61,873 bases of DNA from Acidobacteria bacterium RIFCSPLOWO2_12_FULL_68_19 (lineage in GTDB: Bacteria; Acidobacteriota; Vicinamibacteria; Vicinamibacterales; UBA2999): the NCBI GenBank assembly GCA_001767525.1, contig MELF01000042.1:13680-75552 (forward strand), written 5' to 3'. The notes beneath the pieces were generated by a model that was given only the letters and a program-made list of their open reading frames with translations, was not told the origin of the DNA and did not search any database. The position numbers were made by a program, and so were the translations under genes. Positions 30,949 through 39,838 of the stretch are shown here, in pieces; the first letter of the stretch is position 1, and each line of letters opens with the position of its first letter.

Positions 30949-32268
30949 TCACTGGGTCGCCGGTTGCGCCATGAACTTGCTGCGCAGGCCCGCGCGGTCC
31001 ACCGCCGTGCCGCGGATGTAGACGGCGTTGATGCGCCGCGTGTTCATGATGTCGTCCAGCGGGTTCGCGTCGAGCACGACGAAGTCGGCGCTCTTGCCCG
31101 GGGTGATCGTCCCGAGATCGCTCAGACGCAGCAGCTCGGCGTTGTTGCGCGTGGCCGCCACGAGGACCTCGCTCGGCGACAGGCCGGTCGCCACCATGTC
31201 CGCCATCTCGAGGTGCGCTCCGTACGGCGTGTTGCCGTCGGTGCCCATGCCGACCTTGACGCCCGCGGCCGCCAGCTTGGCCAGGTTGCGCGCCTGGATG
31301 CCGAAGAGCTTCTGCGCCTCGGGGTCGTCCTTGGCGACCGCGGCCTGGAGCTTCTCCAGCTCGGCGGGCGCCACCGTGTCGCTCACCCAGCTCAGATCCG
31401 TCTTCACGCCGCGGTTCGGCAGGTTCGGGACGAGGATCACCTCCAGCCGCTGCTTGTACATCCCGACGAACTCCTCGTCGATGTCGCGGTCGCGCACGCC
31501 GTGGGCGAACGCATCGAGCCCCGCCTTGAGCAGCCCCTTCGCATCGGCGAGCTCGTAGATATGCGCGGTCACACGAAGGCCGTTCTTGTGCGCCTCGTCG
31601 ATGACGGCGCCGTACAGCTCGGGCGTGAGCTTCTTGTACTTGTTGTCCCGGTCGTCCACCCAGATCTTGACGATGTCGACCTTTCGCTTGGCGTTGTCTT
31701 GCACCGCCGCGCGGGCTTCCTCCGGCGTCGACACCCAGAACGGGACCTCGGTCCGGCCCGGCTCCGGCGCCGTGATGCCGCGCCCCGCCGTCAGGAAGCG
31801 CGCCATGTTCGGCGTCGCCGCGCTCTCGGTCCGAGCCTGGTACGGAATGTCGCCCTGGTCTTGTCCCATGCTCGCGGCGGCGACGACGCCGTAGTACGCG
31901 CGGCGCTGCAGGTCCTCGACGAGCGTGTCGCGCGACTGGGAGCGCAGGTGCACGTGCCCGTCGATGATGCCGGGGATCACCGTCTTGCCCGCGAGGTCGA
32001 CGCGGACGGCGCCCTCGGGCACCTGCACCGACCCGGCCGATCCGACCTGCTCGATCTGGGAGTTGCGCACGAGGATCGTGGCGTTCTCGACGGGCGCGCT
32101 GCCGTCGCCGACAATGACGCGGGCTCCCTCGAACGCGGTCATACCGGCCCCCGCATTGGGCGTCTGGGTGTTCTGCGGCGCCGAGCACGCCGCGACCAGT
32201 AGCAGCCCACAGCCGAGCAGGCCCGCGACAACGATCCGTTCACGTGAGTGCATGTTCATGAAGCGCAT
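30949..32268 (-). CDS. Lipoprotein amidohydrolase
   Basis: The 439-aa protein starts at ATG 32268, nine bases after GGAGG. It has a signal peptide with lipobox VAAC (SAPQ after Cys about 27). The amidohydrolase barrel has DGHVHLRSQ (HxH), VDIVKIWVDD (candidate carboxylated Lys), VTAHIYEL, FAHGVRDRD and the catalytic Asp in VGMGTDGNTPYG. It ends GTITPGKSADFVVLDANPLD. It is related to, but distinct from, the 6617 enzyme. It probably acts on small amides or cyclic ureides in the periplasm as the first gene of the exported-enzyme run. Confidence 0.88.
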   Translation of the reverse strand: MRFMNMHSRERIVVAGLLGCGLLLVAACSAPQNTQTPNAGAGMTAFEGARVIVGDGSAPVENATILVRNSQIEQVGSAGSVQVPEGAVRVDLAGKTVIPGIIDGHVHLRSQSRDTLVEDLQRRAYYGVVAAASMGQDQGDIPYQARTESAATPNMARFLTAGRGITAPEPGRTEVPFWVSTPEEARAAVQDNAKRKVDIVKIWVDDRDNKYKKLTPELYGAVIDEAHKNGLRVTAHIYELADAKGLLKAGLDAFAHGVRDRDIDEEFVGMYKQRLEVILVPNLPNRGVKTDLSWVSDTVAPAELEKLQAAVAKDDPEAQKLFGIQARNLAKLAAAGVKVGMGTDGNTPYGAHLEMADMVATGLSPSEVLVAATRNNAELLRLSDLGTITPGKSADFVVLDANPLDDIMNTRRINAVYIRGTAVDRAGLRSKFMAQPATQ

Positions 32269-32423
32269 GTGGCGTATCCTCCGTGACATACGTCGGCGCC
32301 GGCGACCAGCACCAGGACCATCGCACCGGCCGTACGCATGGCGGCCCTTATACCGCAACCGAGGGAATGGGGCAATGCAGTGCGGACTCTAGGCGTTGGC
32401 CGTTGGCCGTTGGGCCTTGGGAG

Positions 32424-33521
32424 TTACGTATCGGCCCGATGGCGCCGCACGGCCTCGGCGTTCCACAGCAGGCCGTTGCCCGGACGGTCGGAAGGGACCG
32501 CCATGCCGTCGACGATCCGGAGCGGCTCGGCGAGAAGCGGGGTCATCCAGTCCACGTACTCCAGCCAGTGGGCGGTGGGCGTCGCCGCCAGCAGGTGCGC
32601 GCTGACTTCCGGATGGAGGTGCGACGACAGCGGGATCCCGGCCCCGGCGGCGAGCGCGCCCGCCCGCCGCCAGCCGCTGACGCCGCCGATCCGCTCGAGG
32701 TCGGGCATTACGTAGTCGCACGCCCGGGCGGCAAGGGCTTTTTCCATGTCGAACACCTGCGAGAAGTTCTCGCCGATCTGCACGGGCGTCGCCGCCGCGT
32801 CGGCAATCTGCGCGCATCCGGTGAAGTCGTCATGCCGGATCGGCTCCTCAATCCAGTAGATCCCTTCCCCGTCCAGGGCGCGCGCCCGGCGGATCCCCTC
32901 GGACACGGTGAGCGCCTGGTTGTAGTCGGCCATCAGCGCGATGTCGTCCGGGATCCGCCGGCGGACCGCGCGGACGGCCGCCAGGTCCCCGTCGAGCGTC
33001 GGATAGCCGAGCCGCAGCTTGAGGGCTCGGAATCCACCGTCGAGCAACCGCTCCGCCTCGTCGGCCAGCGCAGCCGCCGGCATCAGGCCGAGACCGTTGC
33101 TGTTGTAGGCGGGGACCGGCCGTGGCACGCCGCCGACGAACCGCACGAGCGGGAGTCCGGCCGCCTGGGCCAGCGCGTCCCAGCCGGCCACGTCGACGAG
33201 CGCCATGGCCATGCGCACGATCCCCTGCACGCCGATGAGCGTGTAGCGCTTCGAGAGCGCCGTCCACAGATCCGCGGGCACGAGCGGCGCTCCGGCAATC
33301 GCCTCGAGACTGTCGTCGAGGAAACGGACGACCGCGGGCGCCGCCGCCCTCTGGTAGCAGAACTGGTAGGCGCGTCCGGTGATGCCCTCGTGCGTCTCCA
33401 GATCGACGAGCAGCAGCGGCGCGGCGTCGACCGTCGCGGCGCTCGTGCCGAGGGCGTACCGCATCGGCACCGTGACCGGTACCGCACGAAGCGAGCGGAT
33501 GGTCAGGCGCGGCAGCGTCAC
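32424..33521 (-). CDS. Enolase-superfamily (mandelate-racemase-like) enzyme
   Basis: The 365-aa protein starts at GTG 33521, overlapping the TGA of the panE-like gene (GTGA), so it is translationally coupled. It has the N-terminal capping domain, then barrel signatures FRALKLRLGYPTLDGD, IALMADYNQALT (first metal Asp), GIYWIEEPIRHDD (second, Glu), TPVQIGENFS (third), CDYVMPDLERIGGVSG and IPLSSHLHPEVSAHL (His acid/base). This is the pattern of mandelate racemase/muconate-lactonising enzymes that abstract an alpha proton from a carboxylate. Exact specificity is unknown; sugar-acid dehydration or racemisation is plausible. Confidence 0.88.
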   Translation of the reverse strand: MTLPRLTIRSLRAVPVTVPMRYALGTSAATVDAAPLLLVDLETHEGITGRAYQFCYQRAAAPAVVRFLDDSLEAIAGAPLVPADLWTALSKRYTLIGVQGIVRMAMALVDVAGWDALAQAAGLPLVRFVGGVPRPVPAYNSNGLGLMPAAALADEAERLLDGGFRALKLRLGYPTLDGDLAAVRAVRRRIPDDIALMADYNQALTVSEGIRRARALDGEGIYWIEEPIRHDDFTGCAQIADAAATPVQIGENFSQVFDMEKALAARACDYVMPDLERIGGVSGWRRAGALAAGAGIPLSSHLHPEVSAHLLAATPTAHWLEYVDWMTPLLAEPLRIVDGMAVPSDRPGNGLLWNAEAVRRHRADT

Positions 33522-34465
33522 GAGGCCGGAACCCGTCCCGCCGGCGCCGCGCCGTCGGCGTAGAGGGCGAGGATGTCCCATACGGCGCGATTGGCGGGCG
33601 TCGCCACGCCCACCGCCTGGCCGAGCTGGACGACGGCGCCCGACAGCCATGCGACCTCGAGCCGATTGCCCCGCTCGAGATCGTGGTGCATGGACGAGGT
33701 CATGTCAGGGGGGACGGTATCGAGAAACGCCAGCCGCTCGCCGGCGTAGTCCTCCGGCAGATTGACGCCGTAGGCGCGCCCGACGGCGACGGCTTCCCGC
33801 AGCAGTTCGAGCAGGAAGGCTCGGGTCTGCGGGTTGGCTCGGATCGGCCCGATGGTCGAGCGCATCGTCGCGGTCGTCCCCGACAGCCCGACGAGGAACA
33901 CGTACTTCTCCCAGAGCGTCCGGCGGATGTCGTCGGAGATCTCCGCCTGGATGCCCGCCCGGACGAGCGCGTCGAGCAGCCGCTCGGCGCGGGCCGAGCG
34001 GCTGCCGTCGTACTCGCCGAAGATCAGGCGCTGCATCGTGCCGGTCTGGCGGATCACCCCGGGCCGGGCGATGTGCGTCGCCACGTAGGCGACCCCCCCC
34101 ATGACGGCCGCCGGGCCGAACTCCCGCCGCAGGATGTCGTCCTTGACGACGCCGTTCTGCAGCGAGATGACCGCCGTCTGCGGCCCGACGAGCGGCCGGA
34201 TCGCCCGAACCGCGTCCTCGGTATCCCAGAGCTTGACCGCGATCAGCACGAAGTGGACAACGCCCACCGTCGCGGGGTCGTCGGTGGCCTGCACGTGGGG
34301 AATCAGGATGCTGCCGTGGGGCTCGTTGTCGATGAGCAGCCCGTGCTCCTCCATCGCCGCCAGGTGCGCGCCGCGCGCGAGAAACGACACGTCATACCCC
34401 GCGTGTGCGAGCCGGCCTCCGTACAGGCCGCCAAGACCGCCCGATCCCATCACCGCCACCTTCAT
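33518..34465 (-). CDS. Ketopantoate reductase-family (ApbA/PanE) dehydrogenase
   Basis: The 315-aa protein has an N-terminal Rossmann fold with MKVAVMGSGGLGGLYGGRLA (GxGxxG), FLARGAHLAAM, VLIAVKLWDTEDAV, then the catalytic-lysine helix region LWEKYVFLVGLSGTTATMR and a C-terminal helical domain ending RGNRLEVAWLSGAVVQLG. These match 2-dehydropantoate 2-reductases, which use NADPH. Coupling to an enolase-superfamily enzyme suggests a catabolic 2-keto acid role rather than pantothenate synthesis, so I do not assign panE. ATG 34477 is an alternative start four codons earlier. Confidence 0.85.
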   Translation of the reverse strand: MKVAVMGSGGLGGLYGGRLAHAGYDVSFLARGAHLAAMEEHGLLIDNEPHGSILIPHVQATDDPATVGVVHFVLIAVKLWDTEDAVRAIRPLVGPQTAVISLQNGVVKDDILRREFGPAAVMGGVAYVATHIARPGVIRQTGTMQRLIFGEYDGSRSARAERLLDALVRAGIQAEISDDIRRTLWEKYVFLVGLSGTTATMRSTIGPIRANPQTRAFLLELLREAVAVGRAYGVNLPEDYAGERLAFLDTVPPDMTSSMHHDLERGNRLEVAWLSGAVVQLGQAVGVATPANRAVWDILALYADGAAPAGRVPAS

Positions 34466-34549
34466 GTCGATGAGCATAGCCCACGACGCGCGGGATGGAC
34501 CGGCCGGCAGTGCGCCCGTGGACGCCGAGCTCAACAATAATGAAGAGCG

Positions 34550-35734
34550 ATGCGCGCGACGCTGCCTGGCGTGGTTCGTCTCGGCTCCGACGTCCTGCTC
34601 GCCTCCGGGCGCCTGCGCGGCGCCCGCGTCGGCATTGTCTGCAACCACGCGTCGGTCGACCACGCGTTCGGCCACATCGTCGACCGCCTCGCCAGTCGGG
34701 AGGGCGTACGCCTCACGGCGATCTTCGGGCCCCAGCACGGGTTCAGGTCCGACGTCCAGGACAACATGGTCGAAACGCCGCACCGGGACGATCCGGCGCG
34801 ACGGGTGCCGGTCTATTCGCTTTACAGCGACACCCGCGAACCGACCGCGGAGATGCTGCGCGAGGTCGACCTGCTGGTCGTCGATCTGCAGGACATCGGC
34901 GCGCGGATCTACACCTACATCTACACGATGGCGAACTGCCTGCGCGCCGCCCGGCGGCACGGCGTGCCGATCGTCGTGTGCGATCGACCGAATCCGATTG
35001 GGGGGCTGCGCGTCGAGGGCATGCCGCTCGCGCCGGGGTTCGAGTCCTTCGTCGGCCAGTTCCCGATCCCGATGCGGCACGGGATGACCATCGGCGAGCT
35101 GGCGGCGCTCTTCAACGAGCACTTCGAGATTGGCGCGCCGCTCGAGATCGCCCCGATGGAGCGATGGCGGCGCGGCCTCTGGGGCGATCGCACGGGCCTG
35201 CCCTGGGTGATGCCGTCACCGAACATGCCGACCATCGACACGGCCGTCGTCTACCCGGGCACGGTGCTCTTCGAAGCGACGATGCTGTCGGAGGGACGGG
35301 GCACGACGCGGCCCTTCGAGCTGGTCGGCGCGCCGTGGATCGACGCCGAACCTTTCGCGGACGCCATGAATGCGCTCGATCTGCCGGGCGTGTATTTCAG
35401 GCCGGCGGTGTTCGAGCCGACGTTCCAGAAGCACGCGCAGCGGAGCTGCGGAGGCTGTCAGATTCACGTGCTCGCCCGCGACGATTTCCGTCCGGTGCTG
35501 ACCGGGGTGGCGCTCATCCAGATGTTCCGGCGCTTCGATCCCGCCAGCTTCGCCTGGCGGCAGCCGCCCTACGAGTACGAGCGGGAGAAGCTGCCGATCG
35601 ACATCCTGGCCGGCTCGGACCAGTTGCGGCGACAGATCGAGCGGGACGCGCCGCTCGCCGAGATGGCCGCGAGCTGGCGCGAGTTCGAGCAGGCGTTCGA
35701 ACGGCTGCGGAAGCCGTTCTTGCTCTATCAGTAG
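34550..35734 (+). CDS. DUF1343 / NamZ-like exo-beta-N-acetylmuramidase
   Basis: The 394-aa protein has the full DUF1343 pattern: GARVGIVCNHASVDH, AIFGPQHGFRSDVQDNM, PVYSLYSDTREPTAEML, LLVVDLQDIGARIYTYIYTM, VVCDRPNPIGG, VEGMPLAPGFESFVGQFPIPMRHGMTIGELA, WVMPSPNMPTIDTAVVYPGT and ILAGSDQLRRQIE. NamZ removes terminal N-acetylmuramic acid in peptidoglycan recycling. No signal peptide is evident at the chosen ATG, whereas many relatives are exported, so cellular location is open. It diverges from the panE-like gene (84 bp between starts). Confidence 0.9.
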   Translation: MRATLPGVVRLGSDVLLASGRLRGARVGIVCNHASVDHAFGHIVDRLASREGVRLTAIFGPQHGFRSDVQDNMVETPHRDDPARRVPVYSLYSDTREPTAEMLREVDLLVVDLQDIGARIYTYIYTMANCLRAARRHGVPIVVCDRPNPIGGLRVEGMPLAPGFESFVGQFPIPMRHGMTIGELAALFNEHFEIGAPLEIAPMERWRRGLWGDRTGLPWVMPSPNMPTIDTAVVYPGTVLFEATMLSEGRGTTRPFELVGAPWIDAEPFADAMNALDLPGVYFRPAVFEPTFQKHAQRSCGGCQIHVLARDDFRPVLTGVALIQMFRRFDPASFAWRQPPYEYEREKLPIDILAGSDQLRRQIERDAPLAEMAASWREFEQAFERLRKPFLLYQ

Positions 35735-35735
35735 A

Positions 35736-36599
35736 TCAGGCGCGGGTCTTCGCGATTCCCGGCGCCTTCGCCTCCTGCGGCGTCGCGGGGGTCAGGTGGT
35801 GTTCGGTCAGGTGCGCCTTCAGCAGCTCGAACGCCTCGGCCGGCGCGTCCGCACGCTGCAGGAGCTGGAGATCGCTGGCGCTGACGGCGCCCCACTCCAC
35901 CATCGGCTCGAGGTCGAGGATGCGGTTCCAGTAGTCGGTGCCGTACAGGATGATTTGAATCTGCTTGGCCAGCTTTTCCGTCTGCATGAGTGTGAGGATC
36001 TCGAACATCTCGTCGAGCGTACCGAATCCGCCTGGAAACACCACCAGCGCCTTGGCAAGGTAGGCGAACCAGAACTTCCGCATGAAGAAGTAGTGGAACT
36101 CGAAGTGGAGTCCTTTGGTGATGTACCGGTTCGCTTCCTGCTCGAACGGGAGCCTGATGTTGAGCCCGACCGTCTTTCCGCCGGCGTCCTGCGCGCCGCG
36201 GTTGGCGGCTTCCATGATGCCGGCGCCGCCGCCCGAGGCGACAACGAAGCGGTGGTGCGGATCGCCGAGGCGCAGCGACCATGCGGTCAGCAGGCTGGCC
36301 AGCTCACGGGCTTCCTCGTAGTACCGCGACCACTCCACCGCCTTGCGGCCGCGCGTCAGGCGTTCGTCGGGCTCGGACGGCTCCTTGCCGGCCAGACGGT
36401 GCACGATGCGCCGCAGCGCCCGTTCGGCGTGCTTGCGACTGTGGATGCGCGCGGAACCGAAGAACACCACGGTGTCCTGGACGTTCTCGGCCCGGAACCG
36501 GCGCAGCGGCTCGAGATATTCGGCGAGGATGCGGAGCGGGCGTCCCTCGTCGCTGTCGAGGAACCCGCCATCGAGATAGGCAAGCGGTTGCGGCTGCAT
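35736..36599 (-). CDS. LOG-family (lysine-decarboxylase-like) protein
   Basis: The 287-aa protein carries the LOG signatures FVVASGGGAGIMEAANRGA (about 122-135) and ALVVFPGGFGTLDEMFEILTLMQ (about 184-206), with the arginine/nucleotide site VVFFGSARIHSR near 45-54. LOG proteins are phosphoribohydrolases that release cytokinin bases or act on nucleotide 5'-monophosphates. The longer TIGR00730-type group, to which this length fits, is mostly uncharacterised. The start at ATG 36599 avoids overlap with the divergent SRPBCC gene; an upstream ATG at 36644 is less likely. Confidence 0.88.
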   Translation of the reverse strand: MQPQPLAYLDGGFLDSDEGRPLRILAEYLEPLRRFRAENVQDTVVFFGSARIHSRKHAERALRRIVHRLAGKEPSEPDERLTRGRKAVEWSRYYEEARELASLLTAWSLRLGDPHHRFVVASGGGAGIMEAANRGAQDAGGKTVGLNIRLPFEQEANRYITKGLHFEFHYFFMRKFWFAYLAKALVVFPGGFGTLDEMFEILTLMQTEKLAKQIQIILYGTDYWNRILDLEPMVEWGAVSASDLQLLQRADAPAEAFELLKAHLTEHHLTPATPQEAKAPGIAKTRA

Positions 36600-36642
36600 G
36601 TCCCGATTATCGAGGCACAATGCAGTACATACCAACCCGACC

Positions 36643-37104
36643 ATGCGTGAATTCGTTCATAGCCTGCTCATCAAGGCGCCGCCCGCCGCCGTGCTCGAGG
36701 CGTTTTTCGACGCCGAGGCGCTGGCCACGTGGTGGGATGTGTCGCGGTCCGTGTGCGTACCGCGGCCCTTCGGCAGCTTTGCCGTGGAATGGGAGCCGAC
36801 CGAATGGCGCGACGACCTCCTCGGGCGTCTCGGCGGCGTCTTCCACGGCACTGTCGTCGAGTTCACGCCAGGGCGAGAGTTCTTCGTGGCGGACTTGTAC
36901 TGGCAGCCGCCGGACGGCGACTCGATTGGGCCGATGGCGCTCGAGGCCCGGTGCAGCCAGGAGCTGGCGGGCACGCTGCTCCACGTCCGGCAGTCTGGAC
37001 ACGACGAGGCGAACCAGCGCTGGACGCGGTACTACGACGTCATGTCGAACGGCTGGATCACCGCGCTGCACGGATTGAAGAAGTACCTGGAACACCGCGG
37101 TTAG
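36643..37104 (+). CDS. SRPBCC (AHSA1/START-like) domain protein
   Basis: The 153-aa protein has the helix-grip fold pattern of AHSA1-type proteins: FVHSLLIKAPPAAVLEAFFD, AEALATWWDVSRSV, FGSFAVEWEPTEW, FHGTVVEFTPGREFFVADLYW, LLHVRQSGHDEANQRWTRYYD and SNGWITALHGLKKYLEHRG. These proteins bind hydrophobic ligands or chaperone clients; no function is assigned. It is divergent from the LOG gene with 43 bp between starts. Confidence 0.85.
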   Translation: MREFVHSLLIKAPPAAVLEAFFDAEALATWWDVSRSVCVPRPFGSFAVEWEPTEWRDDLLGRLGGVFHGTVVEFTPGREFFVADLYWQPPDGDSIGPMALEARCSQELAGTLLHVRQSGHDEANQRWTRYYDVMSNGWITALHGLKKYLEHRG

Positions 37105-37153
37105 GGCCTCGCATCAGGAGTCGCGCACCGGCAGTTACACCGTCGGTCGAATT

Positions 37154-37183
37154 GTGACTTGTGCGGTCCGACTCGTGACTTGT
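37154..37183 (+). promoter_or_regulatory. Paired GTGACTTGT direct repeats upstream of the amidase operon
   Basis: Two exact copies of GTGACTTGT (37154-37162 and 37175-37183) are spaced 21 bp apart, two helical turns. They sit 15-44 bp before the GTG at 37198. Same-face direct repeats in a promoter region fit a regulator binding site. No regulator is encoded nearby. Confidence 0.45.
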
Positions 37184-37197
37184 ACGCTCTATCCGGA

Positions 37198-37362
37198 GTG
37201 ACCATCGCGCTCTGGCTCGAACACGCTCTGCAGGATGCGGACCGGCGCGGCCTTCCGGCGTTGCGGCCGCTGCTCGAGGCGCTCGCGCGCGCGACGTCCA
37301 GGCTGAGGAACGCAGACTGGAATCCGGACGCCAGCGGCCGGCCCGACGCGGATGGGCGCTGA
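37198..37362 (+). CDS. 54-aa protein overlapping the amidase start
   Basis: It starts at GTG 37198 after CCGGA and encodes VTIALWLEHALQDADRRGLP, ALRPLLEALARATSRLRNAD, WNPDASGRPDADGR. The stop overlaps the amidase ATG by 11 bp, so it is a translationally coupled leader gene. The two-helix acidic pattern resembles small partner subunits found before some amidases (GatC/AtzG-like in role), but I cannot show homology. Its context makes a stabilising role for the amidase likely. Confidence 0.6.
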   Translation: MTIALWLEHALQDADRRGLPALRPLLEALARATSRLRNADWNPDASGRPDADGR

Positions 37363-38707
37363 ACCCCACACGATTGCCGGGCTGGCGCGAGCGCTTGCGG
37401 CACGTGAGGTCACCTCCGAGCTCGTCACCGAACAGTGCCTGCAGGCGATCTCGGCGCGCAACAGCGAGCTGAACGCCTTCATTCGCGTGTTCGCCGACCA
37501 GGCGCGCGACGAGGCGCGCCAGGCCGACGCGGAGATCGCCGCCGGCCGGTCTCGCGGTCCGCTCCACGGCGCGCCGATCTCGCTGAAGGATCTGATCGAC
37601 GTGCACGGAGTGCCGACGACCGCCGCCTCGCGCGTGCGCGCGAAGCACGTGGCCCAAAGCGATGCGACCGTCGTCGAGCGTCTGCGCCGCGCCGGCGCGG
37701 TGCTGGTCGGCAAGACGAATCTGCACGAGTTCGCGTTCGGGACGACGAACGAGGACTCCGCGTTCGGACCGGCTCGCCATCCCCTCGATCCGAGCCGGTC
37801 GCCCGGCGGCTCCTCCGGCGGATCGGCGGCCTCGGTGCTGGCGCACATGGCGTATGCCTCGATCGGCACCGATACCGGAGGGTCGATCCGGATCCCCTCG
37901 GCCGCCTGCGGCCTGGTCGGATTCAAGCCGACATTCGGTGCCGTGCCGGTCGACGGCGTCGTTCCCCTCAGCACGACGATGGACCACGTCGGCCCGCTGT
38001 GCCGGTCGGTGGAGGATGCCCAGATCGTGTTCGACGTCCTGCGCGGCGCCGCGCCTTCGGCGCCTCCGGTAGGTGGCGCCCGTGGGCTGCGGCTCGGCCG
38101 GCTCCGCGACTACTTCATGGCGCGGCTCGATTCGGCGGTCGCCGCCGCGTTCGACGCCGCCTGCGCCCGGCTGCGCGAGGCGGGCGTGGACCTCGTCGAT
38201 GTCTCGATTCCCCACGCCGGTGACATCGCGACCGTCTATCTCCACATCGGGTTGTCGGAGGCGGCGGCGTACCATGCCGCCACCCTGGAGCACCGTCCGG
38301 ACGAGTACACGCCGAACGTGCGGCTGCGGCTCGAGATGGGGCGCTACATCCTGGCGGAAGACTATTTGCGGGCGCTCCGCGGGCGGGAGATCCTGACGGC
38401 CGAGGTCGACGCCGCACTCGGCGGCTGCGATGGCCTCCTGCTGCCGGCGCTGGCGATTCCGGCGCCGAAGATCGGCGCTGAGACCGTGCGCATCGACGGG
38501 GCGGACGAACCGGTCCGCAACATGATGCTGCGGTTGACGCAGCTCTTCAACATCACCCGCCACCCGGCGATCACGGTGCCGTGCGGCGTCACCGCGGACG
38601 GGCTTCCGGTCGGCGCGCAAGTCGTCGGCCGCCGGAGCGCGGACGCGGAGCTGCTCGCGGTTGCCCGGGCGCTCGAGCCGTGCTTCGAGCCCGAGACAGT
38701 GCGTTGA
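37352..38707 (+). CDS. Amidase-signature-family hydrolase
   Basis: The 451-aa protein has the Ser-cisSer-Lys triad of the amidase signature: Lys79 in PISLKDLIDV, cis-Ser154 in SPGGSSGGSAASV, and nucleophile Ser178 in SIGTDTGGSIRIPSAACGLVGFKP. The C-terminal part (LFNITRHPAITVPCGVTADGLPVGAQVVG) is complete. It could be an amino-acid amide hydrolase, aryl amidase or GatA-type transamidase; absence of gatB nearby argues for a stand-alone amidase. It is coupled to a 54-aa upstream ORF and followed 14 bp later by an alpha/beta hydrolase. Confidence 0.9.
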   Translation: MGAEPHTIAGLARALAAREVTSELVTEQCLQAISARNSELNAFIRVFADQARDEARQADAEIAAGRSRGPLHGAPISLKDLIDVHGVPTTAASRVRAKHVAQSDATVVERLRRAGAVLVGKTNLHEFAFGTTNEDSAFGPARHPLDPSRSPGGSSGGSAASVLAHMAYASIGTDTGGSIRIPSAACGLVGFKPTFGAVPVDGVVPLSTTMDHVGPLCRSVEDAQIVFDVLRGAAPSAPPVGGARGLRLGRLRDYFMARLDSAVAAAFDAACARLREAGVDLVDVSIPHAGDIATVYLHIGLSEAAAYHAATLEHRPDEYTPNVRLRLEMGRYILAEDYLRALRGREILTAEVDAALGGCDGLLLPALAIPAPKIGAETVRIDGADEPVRNMMLRLTQLFNITRHPAITVPCGVTADGLPVGAQVVGRRSADAELLAVARALEPCFEPETVR

Positions 38708-38721
38708 GCGATCGAACCTGA

Positions 38722-39828
38722 ATGATCGCGTCGTTGTTCCACGCCTGGGAGCGTCGTCTTGCCGCGGCGACCACGAACCGGATCGTCCGGCCGTTCGAAT
38801 GGGGCCTCGACTGGATTGCGCCAAACGGACATGCGAGCGAGCCGCTCGAGCACGTGCGGCAATGGGTCGACGAGGTCATGGGCGACACGAATGCGTTCTT
38901 CGACGCGCCGCCCACGGGCGACTATGTGTTCGCGCCGGCGCCGGTGGAGCGCCGCCGGCGCGGCGAAGCGGGCACGCTGAGTTTCCCGAGCGCCCTGACG
39001 ACTCCTCACGCCGAGAACAACACCGTTCGCGCGCGCTGGTTCCCCGCGGATCCGGTCGGCGCCCGGGTGGATGTCGGAGAGGTCCCGCGCCCTTCGACGA
39101 GCTCAGGGCGTCCCGAGCGCGTCGGAGCACGCAGCAGAGCCGTACTGATTCTTCCCCAGTGGAACGCGGACGCCGAGGGCCATGTCGCGCTTGCGCGTGT
39201 GCTCGCCCGCGTCGGGATCTCGGCGCTGCGGATGAGCCTCCCCTATCACGACGCCCGCATGCCGCCGGAGCTGACCCGGGCCGACTTCATCGTCAGCTCG
39301 AACGTGGCGCGGACGATCCAGGTGTGCCGGCAGGCCGTCCTCGACGCGAGACGCGCGATCGGGTGGCTGGCGCTGCAGGGGTACGAGCGGATCGGCATTC
39401 TCGGGACGAGCCTCGGATCGTGTCTCGCGATGCTGACGGCGGCCCACGAGCCGGCCGTCGCGGCGCAGGCGCTCAACCACGTGTCGCCGTGGTTCGCCGA
39501 CGTCGTCTGGCGCGGCCTCTCGACCGCGCACGTGCGCGCCGGCTTCGACGGCCACATCGATCTGGATCGGCTTCGCGACCTGTGGCGGCCGATCAGCCCG
39601 TTCCCCTATCTCGACCGAGTGAAGCGCGTGCGAACGCTGCTCGTGTACGCGCGCTACGATCTGACGTTCCCCGTCGATCTCTCGCGCGGGCTCGTCGAGG
39701 AGTTCCGCCGCCGCGGGATCCCGCACGAGGTGACCGTGCTGCCGTGCGGGCACTACAGCTCCGGCGCGGCGCCGTTCAAGTTCGTCGACGGCTGGGTGCT
39801 GACGCGTTTCCTGATGAGGAACCTCTGA
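38722..39828 (+). CDS. Alpha/beta hydrolase (ABHD18-like)
   Basis: The 368-aa protein has a hydrolase core: VLILPQWNADAEGHVALARVL, ISALRMSLPYHDARMP, nucleophile IGILGTSLGSCLAMLTAA (Gly-Thr-Ser-Leu-Gly), SPFPYLDRV..LLVYARYDLTFPVDLS (acid) and LPCGHYSSGAAPFK (His). It resembles the ABHD18/abhydrolase group of unknown substrate. Residues about 123-133 (RPSTSSGRPER) are encoded by a dispersed repeat at 39090-39117 that appears to have entered the gene in frame. It is probably in an operon with the amidase. Confidence 0.82.
   Translation: MIASLFHAWERRLAAATTNRIVRPFEWGLDWIAPNGHASEPLEHVRQWVDEVMGDTNAFFDAPPTGDYVFAPAPVERRRRGEAGTLSFPSALTTPHAENNTVRARWFPADPVGARVDVGEVPRPSTSSGRPERVGARSRAVLILPQWNADAEGHVALARVLARVGISALRMSLPYHDARMPPELTRADFIVSSNVARTIQVCRQAVLDARRAIGWLALQGYERIGILGTSLGSCLAMLTAAHEPAVAAQALNHVSPWFADVVWRGLSTAHVRAGFDGHIDLDRLRDLWRPISPFPYLDRVKRVRTLLVYARYDLTFPVDLSRGLVEEFRRRGIPHEVTVLPCGHYSSGAAPFKFVDGWVLTRFLMRNL
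39090..39117. repeat. Dispersed repeat inserted in frame in a coding gene
   Basis: The stretch CCCTTCGACGAGCTCAGGG plus CGTCCCGAGC is a motif known to me as a dispersed short repeat in many bacterial assemblies. It has a partial dyad (CCCT..AGGG). Here it is translated as PSTSSGRPE inside a loop of the alpha/beta hydrolase. A related copy lies at 56615-56643. Confidence 0.55.
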
Positions 39829-39838
39829 GGCCCGTGAC

